Origin: Bacteroidales bacterium UBA6267
GTDB lineage: Bacteria > Bacteroidota > Bacteroidia > Bacteroidales > UBA1556
Length of the DNA stretch: 64,000 bases
NCBI GenBank assembly: GCA_002440745.1
Contig: DJVB01000021.1
Coordinates: 1-64,000 of the forward strand
Direction: 5' to 3'
Part shown: piece by piece, positions 44,377 to 53,012 of the stretch
Layout: each line of letters opens with the position of its first letter
Position numbering within the stretch: the stretch's first letter is position 1
Program-made: the position numbers and the translations under genes
Notes under the pieces: model-generated
The model's input: only the letters and a program-made list of their open reading frames with translations
Database searches by the model: none
Told to the model about the DNA's origin: nothing

Positions 44377-46020
44377 TTACATCATTCCCATTCCACCGCC
44401 CATTCCGCCCATTCCGCCGGGCATTGCTGGCTCAGGTTTATCCGATTTCTTTTCAGCAATCACACATTCGGTTGTCAAGAGCATTCCGGCAATTGAAGCT
44501 GCATTCTCAAGAGCAATGCGGGTAACTTTTGTTGGGTCAATTACACCAGCCTCGAAAAGGTCTTCATATTTTTCGGTGCGAGCGTTGAAACCAAAGCTGC
44601 CTTTTCCTTCACGTACTTTTTGTACTACAACTGAACCTTCATTTCCGGCATTTTCTACAATCTGACGAAGTGGCTCTTCAATGGCTCTGCGCACAATTTG
44701 AATTCCGATTTCTTCGTCTTCGTTTTCACCTTTCAAATCAGTTAAGCTATCGATGGCACGGATAAAAGCTACACCACCACCAGGAATTATTCCTTCTTCA
44801 ACGGCTGCACGTGTTGCAGATAAAGCATCTTCAAAACGGTCTTTTTTCTCTTTCATTTCAACTTCGCTGGCAGCTCCTACATAAAGTACAGCAACTCCAC
44901 CGGCAAGTTTTGCAAGACGTTCTTGTAATTTTTCACGGTCGTAGTCAGAGGTTGTAATCTCAATTTGAGCCTTGATTTGTTTAACTCGTGCTTCGATTGC
45001 ATCTTTAGCACCGTTGCCATTTACAATGGTTGTATTATCTTTATTGATTACAATTTTCTCGCAGATACCTAACATATCGAGAGTTGCGCCATCGAGTCTC
45101 ATTCCTTTTTCTTCGCTTATAACCATTCCGCCTGTGAGGATTGCAATGTCTTCCAACATTTCTTTACGTCTGTCGCCAAAACCAGGGGCTTTTACTGCAG
45201 CAATTTTGAGAGAGCCACGTAAACGGTTTACAACAAGAGTTGCAAGAGCTTCGCCTTCAACATCTTCTGCGATGATTAACAAAGGACGACCCGATTGAAC
45301 AGCAGGTTCTAAGATTGGAAGCAAATCCTTCATAGTGCTAATCTTCTTGTCGTAAAGAAGAATGTAAGGATTATCCAGAACGGCTTCCATCTTTTCAGTA
45401 TCGGTGATAAAATATGGGCTGATATAACCACGGTCGAATTGCATACCTTCAACAACTTCAACCGTAGTATCGGTTCCTTTAGCTTCTTCAACTGTAATTA
45501 CACCCTCATTGGATACTTTGCTCATAGCTTCTGCAATCAATTCCCCAATAAACATGTCGTTGTTTGCTGAGATAGAAGCTACTTGCTTGATTTTATTGTT
45601 ATCAGTTCCAATCACTTGCGATTGAGCTTTGATGCTTTCGATAACTTTTGAAACTGCTTTGTCAATTCCGCGTTTTAGATCCATTGGATTTGCACCTGCA
45701 GTTACGTTTTTCAAACCAACATTGATAATTGCTTGTGCCAAAACTGTAGCGGTTGTTGTTCCGTCACCTGCATCGTCATTAGTTTTAGAGGCAACTTCTT
45801 TCACCATTTGGGCCCCCATATTCTCAAATGGGTTTTCTAATTCGATTTCTTTAGCAACTGTAACTCCATCTTTGGTGATTTGTGGGGCACCAAAGGATTT
45901 TTCAATCACTACATTACGACCTTTTGGCCCTAAAGTAACTTTAACTGCATTTGCTAATTCATCCACACCTTTCTTTAAAAGGTCGCGAGCTTCCATTTCA
46001 AATTTAATCTCTTTTGCCAT
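44377..46020 (-). CDS. groL: Chaperonin GroEL (Hsp60)
   Basis: 547 aa, standard length. ATP site LGPKGRNVVIEKSFG and GDGTTTATVLAQ (Asp near 87), apical domain, GGGVAFIRA late in the sequence, and the flexible GGMGGMGGGMGMM tail. With GroES it forms the ATP-driven folding cage. It lies 76 bp downstream of groES and the two are presumably co-transcribed. Confidence 0.98.
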   Translation of the reverse strand: MAKEIKFEMEARDLLKKGVDELANAVKVTLGPKGRNVVIEKSFGAPQITKDGVTVAKEIELENPFENMGAQMVKEVASKTNDDAGDGTTTATVLAQAIINVGLKNVTAGANPMDLKRGIDKAVSKVIESIKAQSQVIGTDNNKIKQVASISANNDMFIGELIAEAMSKVSNEGVITVEEAKGTDTTVEVVEGMQFDRGYISPYFITDTEKMEAVLDNPYILLYDKKISTMKDLLPILEPAVQSGRPLLIIAEDVEGEALATLVVNRLRGSLKIAAVKAPGFGDRRKEMLEDIAILTGGMVISEEKGMRLDGATLDMLGICEKIVINKDNTTIVNGNGAKDAIEARVKQIKAQIEITTSDYDREKLQERLAKLAGGVAVLYVGAASEVEMKEKKDRFEDALSATRAAVEEGIIPGGGVAFIRAIDSLTDLKGENEDEEIGIQIVRRAIEEPLRQIVENAGNEGSVVVQKVREGKGSFGFNARTEKYEDLFEAGVIDPTKVTRIALENAASIAGMLLTTECVIAEKKSDKPEPAMPGGMGGMGGGMGMM

Positions 46021-46096
46021 TGTCTGTTAATTTTTATAATTATACATTGAATTTTCTACTTGTTTTCTTGATTCTATTGTGCTGATAGTTAAAATA

Positions 46097-46372
46097 TTAA
46101 ACGATAGCCAAAATATCAGATTGGTTGAGAATTAAATATTTTTTTCCGCCATCTTCAATCTCGGTACCGGCATATTTTCCGAAAAGCACGGTATCACCGG
46201 TTTTAACTTCCATCTTTTCGCTTTCTGTTCCATTTCCAACAGCTATCACAGTTCCTTTTTGTTGTTTTTCCTTAGCTGAATCAGGGATTATTAACCCGGA
46301 AGCGGTTTTTACTTCCGACTCTGAAACCTCAATTAGTACTCTCGTCCCTAATGGTTTTATAGTAGTGCTCAT
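46097..46372 (-). CDS. groS: Co-chaperonin GroES (Hsp10)
   Basis: 91 aa. Contains IKPLGTRVLIE, the mobile loop region SEVKTASGLIIPDSAKEKQQKGTVIAVG, and TVLFGKYAGTEIEDGGKKYLILNQSDILAIV. Located immediately upstream of groL. I find no CIRCE-type inverted repeat in the 200 bp before it. Confidence 0.98.
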   Translation of the reverse strand: MSTTIKPLGTRVLIEVSESEVKTASGLIIPDSAKEKQQKGTVIAVGNGTESEKMEVKTGDTVLFGKYAGTEIEDGGKKYLILNQSDILAIV

Positions 46373-46520
46373 ATTTTAATATGTATTTAAATTAAACATT
46401 TAATTTCCGGACGCCGCTTAGTCGAATTTTATGCCAAAGGATTTGTGAAATTTATCTGATGATTGAAAAACCCTTAAAAAATTGTCATTCAGACGGTTGT
46501 GTTCTTTCTATGGAATAAAA

Positions 46521-46554
46521 AAAATGTCAGAACGTGGTGACATTCTGACATTTT
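46521..46554 (-). terminator. Terminator of the secG operon
   Basis: AAAATGTCAGAA (46521-46532) pairs perfectly with TTCTGACATTTT (46543-46554), long A/T tracts on both sides; separates secG from groES. Confidence 0.88.
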
Positions 46555-46576
46555 TTTTCTGATTACTGATAGAAAT

Positions 46577-46948
46577 CTATTCCGGTAAATCTTGAGATTG
46601 ATCCGGTGTTTGACCATCAGCTGCCTGTTTTGATACCTCCGGATTGTAATTTATTGGAGCGGATTGTTGATTTGATTCAAGAATTTCTTGTGTGCTCATT
46701 TTTGCTCCAGTTTGATTGTTTCTTGGAATCACAAAAATGGTAGATAAAGTGAGTACTAAAAGTGTGATTGCTAAAGTCCAAGTTGACTTTTCCAGAAAGT
46801 CTGCTGTCTTTTTAACACCTAAAACTTGATTCGATGAGGCAAAGGTTGAACTTAATCCCCCGCCTTTAGAATTTTGTACTAATACAACTAAAATCAACAA
46901 GATACAAACGATAAAAATCAGAATTGTAATTAAATAATATATACCCAT
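46577..46948 (-). CDS. secG: Preprotein translocase subunit SecG
   Basis: 123 aa. Two membrane helices (~3-23 and ~53-73) with the SecG signature VVLVQNSKGGGLSSTFASSNQVLGVKKTADFLEKSTW between them. The C-terminal extension (~85-123) is Gln/Pro-rich and hydrophilic, longer than in E. coli but usual in Bacteroidota. Last gene of the activator-lptE-TPR-secG unit, 4 bp after the TPR gene. Confidence 0.95.
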   Translation of the reverse strand: MGIYYLITILIFIVCILLILVVLVQNSKGGGLSSTFASSNQVLGVKKTADFLEKSTWTLAITLLVLTLSTIFVIPRNNQTGAKMSTQEILESNQQSAPINYNPEVSKQAADGQTPDQSQDLPE

Positions 46949-46952
46949 TATT

Positions 46953-47924
46953 TTAAATTTTACTATTATCTTCTATTTCCTTAATTCGGGCTGCAAAGTA
47001 AAGCTTTTTTTCTGGAAGTTTTAAAATTAATTGTTCGTATATTTTTTTGGCTTTTTCTGGATTACTTTGCTTAAAGTATATTTCTGCAAGTGTCTCAGAA
47101 ACAAAATCATAATGCTCTTCAAGGCTCTCTTTCGCTAAGCGTAATGTTTCGTCATAAGGTCCGTCAGCAGGAGGTTGTATCGAGGGTTTGTTTTTGATGA
47201 AATCTTCAAGAATCTTGGTTTTGTCTTTTTGTTCGGTGCTTGGTGTTAGTATTTGAGCATTAGCTGCTTGCTGACTTTGGTCTTTAGAAAACGAAAGGCT
47301 TTTCTTTCGTTCTTCTTCAATACGTTGCAATTCGCGCCGAACTGTTTCTCGAAGTTGTTCTCGAGAAGTAATTTCCTTTCCGTTTTCGTCTGATAGAGGC
47401 TTGATGGGTTCCGGTGTTTCTTGCTCAACAATTTGAATGGAAGGTTCTGACACTTCGATTTCAAAATGTATGTCATTATCTTTTAGGTTGTTATCGGGTT
47501 GCGGTTCGACTGTTTCCTTCGATACTTCCTCATCCTTCTCCTTTTCAGATACTTCCGGCTCAGAAATTATTACTGTTTTTGAAACCGTTTCAGAAACTTC
47601 TTTAATTAGACTTTCTCCCGAGGTAATTTCCGGCTTTTGCGGGAGAATGCTTTCTTTTATTGGAGTCGGTTTCGAAACACTCTCCACTTTTGTTTCAGAA
47701 ATAGATGTTACAAAATCAAACAACTTCTCTCTGTTAGAACTATAGAGTGATGCTAAATTAAGAATATGGTTTAAGTCATTGTGGTTTTTTTGAAAAGCAG
47801 CGCGAGCCATAAACTGATGTGCAAGGCTAAACCAAGGATATTTTTCCAAGGTGGACTGCACGAGGTTAAAATCTGCCTCGGTAATCGAATGTCGCGTATC
47901 TACTTTTCTTAAAATTTCTTTCAT
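46953..47924 (-). CDS. TPR-containing cytoplasmic protein of unknown function
   Basis: About 323 aa from ATG 47924 (MKEILRKVDTRHS); the longer frame would need a TTG. N-terminal helical domain (ITEADFNLVQSTLEKYPWFSLAHQFMARAAF), a long acidic low-complexity linker rich in Glu, Pro and Val (~95-215), and one or two TPR-like units at the end (YDFVSETLAEIYFKQSNPEKAKKIYEQLILKLPEK). No signal peptide. Found between lptE and secG, an arrangement I believe is common in the phylum. Confidence 0.75.
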   Translation of the reverse strand: MKEILRKVDTRHSITEADFNLVQSTLEKYPWFSLAHQFMARAAFQKNHNDLNHILNLASLYSSNREKLFDFVTSISETKVESVSKPTPIKESILPQKPEITSGESLIKEVSETVSKTVIISEPEVSEKEKDEEVSKETVEPQPDNNLKDNDIHFEIEVSEPSIQIVEQETPEPIKPLSDENGKEITSREQLRETVRRELQRIEEERKKSLSFSKDQSQQAANAQILTPSTEQKDKTKILEDFIKNKPSIQPPADGPYDETLRLAKESLEEHYDFVSETLAEIYFKQSNPEKAKKIYEQLILKLPEKKLYFAARIKEIEDNSKI

Positions 47925-48030
47925 TTTCAGAGTCAAAATAATTTCAGAATTACTAAAGCCTATTTAAAATTTTGGCTTTTCCTGAATTAGAGATTGCAAA
48001 AATATACATATTTTGAAAGTGAACAAATAA

Positions 48031-48549
48031 TTACCAGTTTACTAATGCTTTATTAAAAATATCTTCGACCAACATGGTCGATATTTCACTTACTAATTGG
48101 GTTTCAACGGAAGGCAAACTTACCGAGGCGGCATAATCTTTATAAGCTGAGAAGCTTTGTTCGAAGCTTTGTTTGTCGTCTAAAGTATTGGAATACCGCA
48201 CCATAACTTTTATGGTTAAGCGGTTTAACGCGGCAGTTTCATTTCCTTGAATGGCTACAGGTGAAACGGTGTAGTCGGTTATTTCCCCTTCTAATTGCAA
48301 TTCTCCATTTCGATCTACAAGTTCAAGTTTCGACTGATTGATAAACTTGTCCCGTAACGCTTCAGTAAAAGATTGACTCAGCGATGGATTGATAATAGGT
48401 GCCTTGTTTGGAAAATATGCGATGGATATAGTTTTAGCATCAGTTTGGCTGCCAGTAAAACTATAACTAAATGAGGTGCAGCTTGATATGGATAATATCA
48501 GGAAAAGAACTGCGGCTAAAAATGCTCTTGTTATCAGGTGAGTTCTCAT
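48031..48549 (-). CDS. lptE: LPS-assembly lipoprotein LptE
   Basis: 172 aa. Lipoprotein signal with lipobox LSISSC (Cys near 23). The mature part TSFSYSFTGSQTDAKTISIAYFPN... LSQSFTEALRDKFINQSKLELVDRNGELQLEGEITDY fits LptE, the plug of the LptD barrel that inserts LPS in the outer leaflet. Its start overlaps the stop of the sigma-54 activator (4 bp), so translation is coupled. Confidence 0.9.
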   Translation of the reverse strand: MRTHLITRAFLAAVLFLILSISSCTSFSYSFTGSQTDAKTISIAYFPNKAPIINPSLSQSFTEALRDKFINQSKLELVDRNGELQLEGEITDYTVSPVAIQGNETAALNRLTIKVMVRYSNTLDDKQSFEQSFSAYKDYAASVSLPSVETQLVSEISTMLVEDIFNKALVNW

Positions 48550-49820
48550 AAATTGTATTCTTTAATTTTACGATAAAGTGTACGCTCAGAGATTCCCAAA
48601 TCATCAGCGGCATCTTTACGTTTATTATTGTGTTTTTTTAAGGCTCGCTTGATTAGTTCAATTTCTTTGTCGGCCAATGAAAGCGATTCGTCCACAACTT
48701 CCGATTCTTGAATGGGTGGTTGCGAATAGTTTAAATCATTACTCGTAAATTCGGGATAATTGTCGTTAGTGTATAAATCGTGCACAGGGGGTGGAGTTCG
48801 GTTTGGTCGAGCAAATGATGGATTTTCATCTGCCGTAATGCTCCTAATGATTTTTGTGTCGGTGTTTCTAAGCATAGTTGCCATTTCTTCGTCACTCACA
48901 ATATCTCTTACCAATTGTTTCAAATCATTGATATCACGTTTCATTTCAAATAATACCTTATATAAAAGGTCTCGTTCGGAAATGGGATCATTTGCTCCCA
49001 TGGCTTCCCTAAAAAGTACCGGAAGATTGGAACTTTTATGGGTTTCGGGTAGGTATCTTGATAAAATTGATGCGTCAATGTTGCGCTCTTTTTCAATAAT
49101 GGAAATCTGTTCGGTTATGTTTTTTAATTGGCGCACATTGCCTTTCCAGTTGTAGGAGAGGAGAATATTTTTCGCATCGTCAGTGAGTTGTAGTGGAGGC
49201 ATGCGATATTTTAAAGAAAAATCGGAAGCAAACTTTCTGAAAAGCAATATAATATCTTCGCCTCGGCTTCTAAGCGGTGGGATACTTATAGGTACGGTAT
49301 TTAAACGATAATACAAATCTTCACGAAAGCGGTTTTTTTCAATAGCTTCCGGAATATTTACGTTAGTGGCTGCAACAACCCGAACATTTGTTTTGATAAC
49401 TTTTGAAGAACCAACACGAATGAATTCGCCGGTTTCGAGCACCCGAAGCAACCGAGCTTGAGTGGCCGTAGGAAGTTCGGCAACTTCATCCAAAAAAATA
49501 GTGCCTCCATCAGCTACCTCAAAATATCCTTTGCGGCTGTCAACGGCTCCAGTAAATGAACCTTTTTCATGACCAAATAATTCCGAATCGATGGTTCCTT
49601 CCGGAATTGCACCGCAGTTGACCGCAATGTAGTTTCCATGCTTTCGGGGACTAAGTGTATGGATAATCTTAGGAAATGATTCTTTTCCAACTCCGCTCTC
49701 GCCGGTAATCAATACAGTTAAATCTGTGGAAGCCACTTGCATAGCTATATCTATTGCACGGTTAAGTTGTGGTGCATTCCCAATTATTTCAAATCGTTGC
49801 TTTATTGATTGTATATCCAT
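48546..49820 (-). CDS. Sigma-54-dependent activator without receiver domain
   Basis: 424 aa from ATG 49820 (MDIQSIKQRFEIIG); the longer frame begins inside the promoter. AAA+ domain: Walker A GESGVGKE, GSFTGA loop contacting sigma-54, Walker B GTIFLDEVAEL, arginine-finger region FREDLYYRLNTVPI. A C-terminal Fis-type HTH is KRKDAADDLGISERTLYRKI. There is almost no N-terminal sensory domain, so activity may be controlled by level or by a partner. First gene of the unit with lptE, which suggests envelope-linked regulation (inference). Confidence 0.92.
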   Translation of the reverse strand: MDIQSIKQRFEIIGNAPQLNRAIDIAMQVASTDLTVLITGESGVGKESFPKIIHTLSPRKHGNYIAVNCGAIPEGTIDSELFGHEKGSFTGAVDSRKGYFEVADGGTIFLDEVAELPTATQARLLRVLETGEFIRVGSSKVIKTNVRVVAATNVNIPEAIEKNRFREDLYYRLNTVPISIPPLRSRGEDIILLFRKFASDFSLKYRMPPLQLTDDAKNILLSYNWKGNVRQLKNITEQISIIEKERNIDASILSRYLPETHKSSNLPVLFREAMGANDPISERDLLYKVLFEMKRDINDLKQLVRDIVSDEEMATMLRNTDTKIIRSITADENPSFARPNRTPPPVHDLYTNDNYPEFTSNDLNYSQPPIQESEVVDESLSLADKEIELIKRALKKHNNKRKDAADDLGISERTLYRKIKEYNL

Positions 49821-49853
49821 CTGATCGCAAATTTCAGTTTTGTATTCGGTTGG

Positions 49854-49861
49854 CAAAGATA
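49854..49861 (-). promoter_or_regulatory. -7 element of the sigma-54 activator gene
   Basis: Minus strand TATCTTTG followed by CC, 34 bp before ATG 49820. Confidence 0.6.
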
Positions 49862-49910
49862 AAAAAATGCCATCAATCTGACAAAATGACGGTAGTTATT
49901 TTTCTTTAAC

Positions 49911-49918
49911 TATCTTTG
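49911..49918 (+). promoter_or_regulatory. -7 element of the 49945 receptor gene
   Basis: TATCTTTG followed by TTCGC, 27 bp before the ATG; the divergent activator promoter lies 50 bp away. Confidence 0.6.
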
Positions 49919-49944
49919 TTCGCTGATTAACACTTAATGCGCTT

Positions 49945-52371
49945 ATGCTAAAACGATTCATTTTCGCTTCTGTTTTTTTTATGGGATTTCTTTTTAGCGG
50001 ATTATATCTTTCAGCTAATCAGTATAATAATGCCAGCGTTAATAGATATAAGGTTAGTGGAGTGGTCAAAGACAGCCTTTCAAGCGAACTGCTACCAATG
50101 GCTAATATTGGGTTGTTTCACCCTGTTGACTCGCAAATAATTACCGGTTCAATTTCAAATAATCAAGGACTATTTGTAATAGAGAATATTGAATCGGGGA
50201 ATTATTTGATGCGAATATCGTACTCCGGTTATAGAGAGAAATGGTTGCAATTGCTTGTTTCAGAGCAAGATATAGTTTTAGAAATTAACCTTGTTCCGAT
50301 TGCAGTTGACCAAGCTGCGGTTGAAATTGTGGCACAGCAGCAAGTTGTAGAGCGATCCATAGAAAAAACGACTATAAATGTGGAGCAGAATATAACTTCT
50401 TCCGGTGGAACTGCTCTTGATGTTTTACTAAATATTCAGTCTATTGATGTGGACGAGGATGGAAAAATAAGCTATCGAGGATCGAATAAAGTGCTTGTTT
50501 TGATAAATGGGAATACCTCCGTGTTATCCGAAAATTTAAGCCAAATTTCGGCGGATCAAATTGCTAAAGTTGAGTTAATTAACAATCCATCAGCTAAATA
50601 CGAGGCAGAAGGGGTTTCAGGAATCATAAATATTGTCCTTAAGTCCAATACCAAGAAATCAAAGAAAACAACTTTCAAAATTAGTGGAGGCTATCCCGAA
50701 AATGCCGCTGTGGCTTTGAGTTTTTTTAATGCAAAAGATAAATGGGTTTATAATGTTGGAGGTAATTACAGTTTTTTGACTCGATTTCAAACAAAAGAGC
50801 ATTTGCGAAGCAATTATGAAAATGCTTTTATTGATGATTTCTATCAGTTCGACAGACAGGACGAAATGCTCCATACGGCTGTAATCAGTTCAGGTGCAGA
50901 GTATTCTTTAAAGAAAAACCAAAAAATTGGTGCTGATTTTTTAGTTTCCGGAAAACTTAATCAAGCAGACCGAAATATTGATTATCAGACTTTAACATCT
51001 GATGATTTGTTAGTTTACAAAGCTGAAAAGCCAATCGATATCAATCAAAAAAATTATTCGTTGAGTAGTCATGCATTTTATGCTCAAGATTTTGAAAGCA
51101 GAAGGCTTAAGTTTAGAGCTGATATTTCCGCAAACTTCCTAAAAGGTGAAACCGCGATGGAGAATCAGACATACGATGCGTTGCATGTATTGAACCCTGT
51201 TGCCCAAAATACGGTTTCTTACCAAACAAATAAGGAACTTGAGGGTAAATTAGCTTTTTCAAAAGTGTTGCGAGATTCCTTTGAGTTAGACTTTGGAGGA
51301 TCTTTTGATTTGCTTGACTTGACGAATGATTTTCAGGTGGAAGATTTTAACTATATAACTCAAATTTGGGACTATAACAGCTCTCTTTCTCAGCAATTTA
51401 ACTTTCGACAACAAATTGGCAGCGCGTATATCGACCTCAATAAAAAGTTTAAAAAAACCGAAATGATTGCAGGTATTCGGTTTGAACATACTTCAAGTTT
51501 TAAGGATTCTTTTGCTTCGCATAGCTATTTCGATTGGTTTCCTTCATTAAATCTGAGCCAAAAATTGTCGAAAAAGTTTATTTTAGTTGTAGCCGCAAGT
51601 CGTCGAATAAGTCGGCCAACAATTAAAATGCTTAATCCTTTTTCAGATGAATATGCTGATATAACAAATATGCATGTTGGAAATCCACAGTTGAAACCCG
51701 AATATATTCTTTCAGGCGAGTTAGGTTTGAGGTTTGTTTCAGAGAAGTTAACTACAATGTTGTCAGGATATTATAGGGATATTAATGATGCAATTAGTAG
51801 GGTGAAATTTGCTTCGAATGATAGTGCTCTCACAGTAACGTTTACTAATCTATCGCGGGCGCAAATGTTAGGAGCAGAGTGGGTTGGAGAATTGAGTTTG
51901 ACTAAATGGTTGAAGTTTAATTACAGTTTTAACTTGTTTAATACCAGAATATTAGGAGACTACGGTTCTAATTCTGTGGACAAGAAGCTTCCTTCTTTCA
52001 ATGTAAATAGCTCATTTTCAGTCAAACTTCCAAAACAATTCACGAGTCAGGTTTCGGGTTTTTACAGGTCGAAATTGCCAAGTCTTTTAGGAACTTATAT
52101 TCCTCGATACATGGTCGATTTTGCTATTAAAAAGAGTATCTGGAAAAATAAAGCTGTTCTTACTCTTAGAATTACCGATATTTTTAATATCTATCGTTAT
52201 GGTTTCGATTTGAATGCCATTGACGATCAGGGTTTTGCATATTCGCAGTGGAACCGCAGAAAAAACGAGTCGCAATATTTTATACTTAGCTTGACCTATA
52301 ATATGAATGGTTCGGAAAAATCGAAGCCGGACAAAAAGGCTCAATTCTTCTTGGACGAATTTGAGAAATAG
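49945..52371 (+). CDS. TonB-receptor-like outer-membrane beta-barrel protein
   Basis: 808 aa. Signal peptide (~1-24), a carboxypeptidase-regulatory-like beta domain (~35-115, YKVSGVVKDSLSSELLPMANIGLF), a plug-like domain (~120-215, LLNIQSIDVDEDGKISYRGSNKVLVLINGN, VELINNPSAKYEAEGVSGIINIVLK), then a large barrel ending in PDKKAQFFLDEFEK. This matches the outer-membrane beta-barrel family (OMP_b-brl_3). No TonB box is obvious and no SusD partner is adjacent. Substrate unknown. Confidence 0.88.
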   Translation: MLKRFIFASVFFMGFLFSGLYLSANQYNNASVNRYKVSGVVKDSLSSELLPMANIGLFHPVDSQIITGSISNNQGLFVIENIESGNYLMRISYSGYREKWLQLLVSEQDIVLEINLVPIAVDQAAVEIVAQQQVVERSIEKTTINVEQNITSSGGTALDVLLNIQSIDVDEDGKISYRGSNKVLVLINGNTSVLSENLSQISADQIAKVELINNPSAKYEAEGVSGIINIVLKSNTKKSKKTTFKISGGYPENAAVALSFFNAKDKWVYNVGGNYSFLTRFQTKEHLRSNYENAFIDDFYQFDRQDEMLHTAVISSGAEYSLKKNQKIGADFLVSGKLNQADRNIDYQTLTSDDLLVYKAEKPIDINQKNYSLSSHAFYAQDFESRRLKFRADISANFLKGETAMENQTYDALHVLNPVAQNTVSYQTNKELEGKLAFSKVLRDSFELDFGGSFDLLDLTNDFQVEDFNYITQIWDYNSSLSQQFNFRQQIGSAYIDLNKKFKKTEMIAGIRFEHTSSFKDSFASHSYFDWFPSLNLSQKLSKKFILVVAASRRISRPTIKMLNPFSDEYADITNMHVGNPQLKPEYILSGELGLRFVSEKLTTMLSGYYRDINDAISRVKFASNDSALTVTFTNLSRAQMLGAEWVGELSLTKWLKFNYSFNLFNTRILGDYGSNSVDKKLPSFNVNSSFSVKLPKQFTSQVSGFYRSKLPSLLGTYIPRYMVDFAIKKSIWKNKAVLTLRITDIFNIYRYGFDLNAIDDQGFAYSQWNRRKNESQYFILSLTYNMNGSEKSKPDKKAQFFLDEFEK

Positions 52372-52394
52372 GGCGTTAGGAGTGTGGTCGAATG

Positions 52395-53012
52395 TTATTT
52401 TATCAGTTTCAATCCATCAGTAGCTGAACTGTCTCCCGGACTCAACATTAAAGCGATTTCGAATAGAACTTTCGCCTCCCGAGTTTTTCCCAGAAAGTAA
52501 TTATTCCATGCAGAATATAAAACCGGATCGTAGGTAAATGGAAAAGCATTTAGCACGATGGTCAAGTATTTTTCAGCTTCTTTGTACTGCTTTCTGGAAT
52601 GATAAATTTGCCCCAACTTCAAATTGGCGGTGTAGTTCATGGGGTCCATTTTCAAAATTTCTTGATATTGCTTCAAAACCTGATCCCAGTTGCCCATTGC
52701 TGAAGCAGGATAGGTTAGGCCAAATCTGGCTTCGATGGAAAGTGGCTTTAATGCAATTGCTTTTGAGTAATACGAAACTGATTCGGTATATTGGCCGGCC
52801 AAATAGGTCAACCAACCTAATCTGAGATTTATCGGATAAGAATCGGCTTTATAAACTTTCTTCATCAAATTTACAGCTTCAGAGTAGCTGCCATCTGTTT
52901 CTTTACTATAGCTCTCTTTGAAAGCCGTTTGAATTTCTTCGGTTGTTTGACTAAAGCCTAAATAACTAACTGATAATAAAATAATTACTGCGAATTTTCT
53001 TAAAATGTCCAT
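52395..53012 (-). CDS. Secreted TPR protein, last gene of the PqqD/ATP-grasp operon
   Basis: 205 aa with a signal peptide (1-21, YLGFSQ). Almost all the mature protein is TPR units: YSEAVNLMKKVYKADSYPINLRLGWLTYLAGQYTESVSYYSKAIAL, NWDQVLKQYQEILKMDPMNYTANLKLGQIYHSRKQYKEAEKYL. Presumably a periplasmic scaffold. It overlaps the preceding gene by 13 bp. No clear terminator follows before the convergent receptor gene. Confidence 0.78.
   Translation of the reverse strand: MDILRKFAVIILLSVSYLGFSQTTEEIQTAFKESYSKETDGSYSEAVNLMKKVYKADSYPINLRLGWLTYLAGQYTESVSYYSKAIALKPLSIEARFGLTYPASAMGNWDQVLKQYQEILKMDPMNYTANLKLGQIYHSRKQYKEAEKYLTIVLNAFPFTYDPVLYSAWNNYFLGKTREAKVLFEIALMLSPGDSSATDGLKLIK

Noticed and set aside
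46373..46576. CIRCE element or sigma-32-type promoter before groES
   Set aside because: No TTAGCACTC-N9-GAGTGCTAA and no -35/-10 heat-shock consensus seen; only the secG terminator is convincing.
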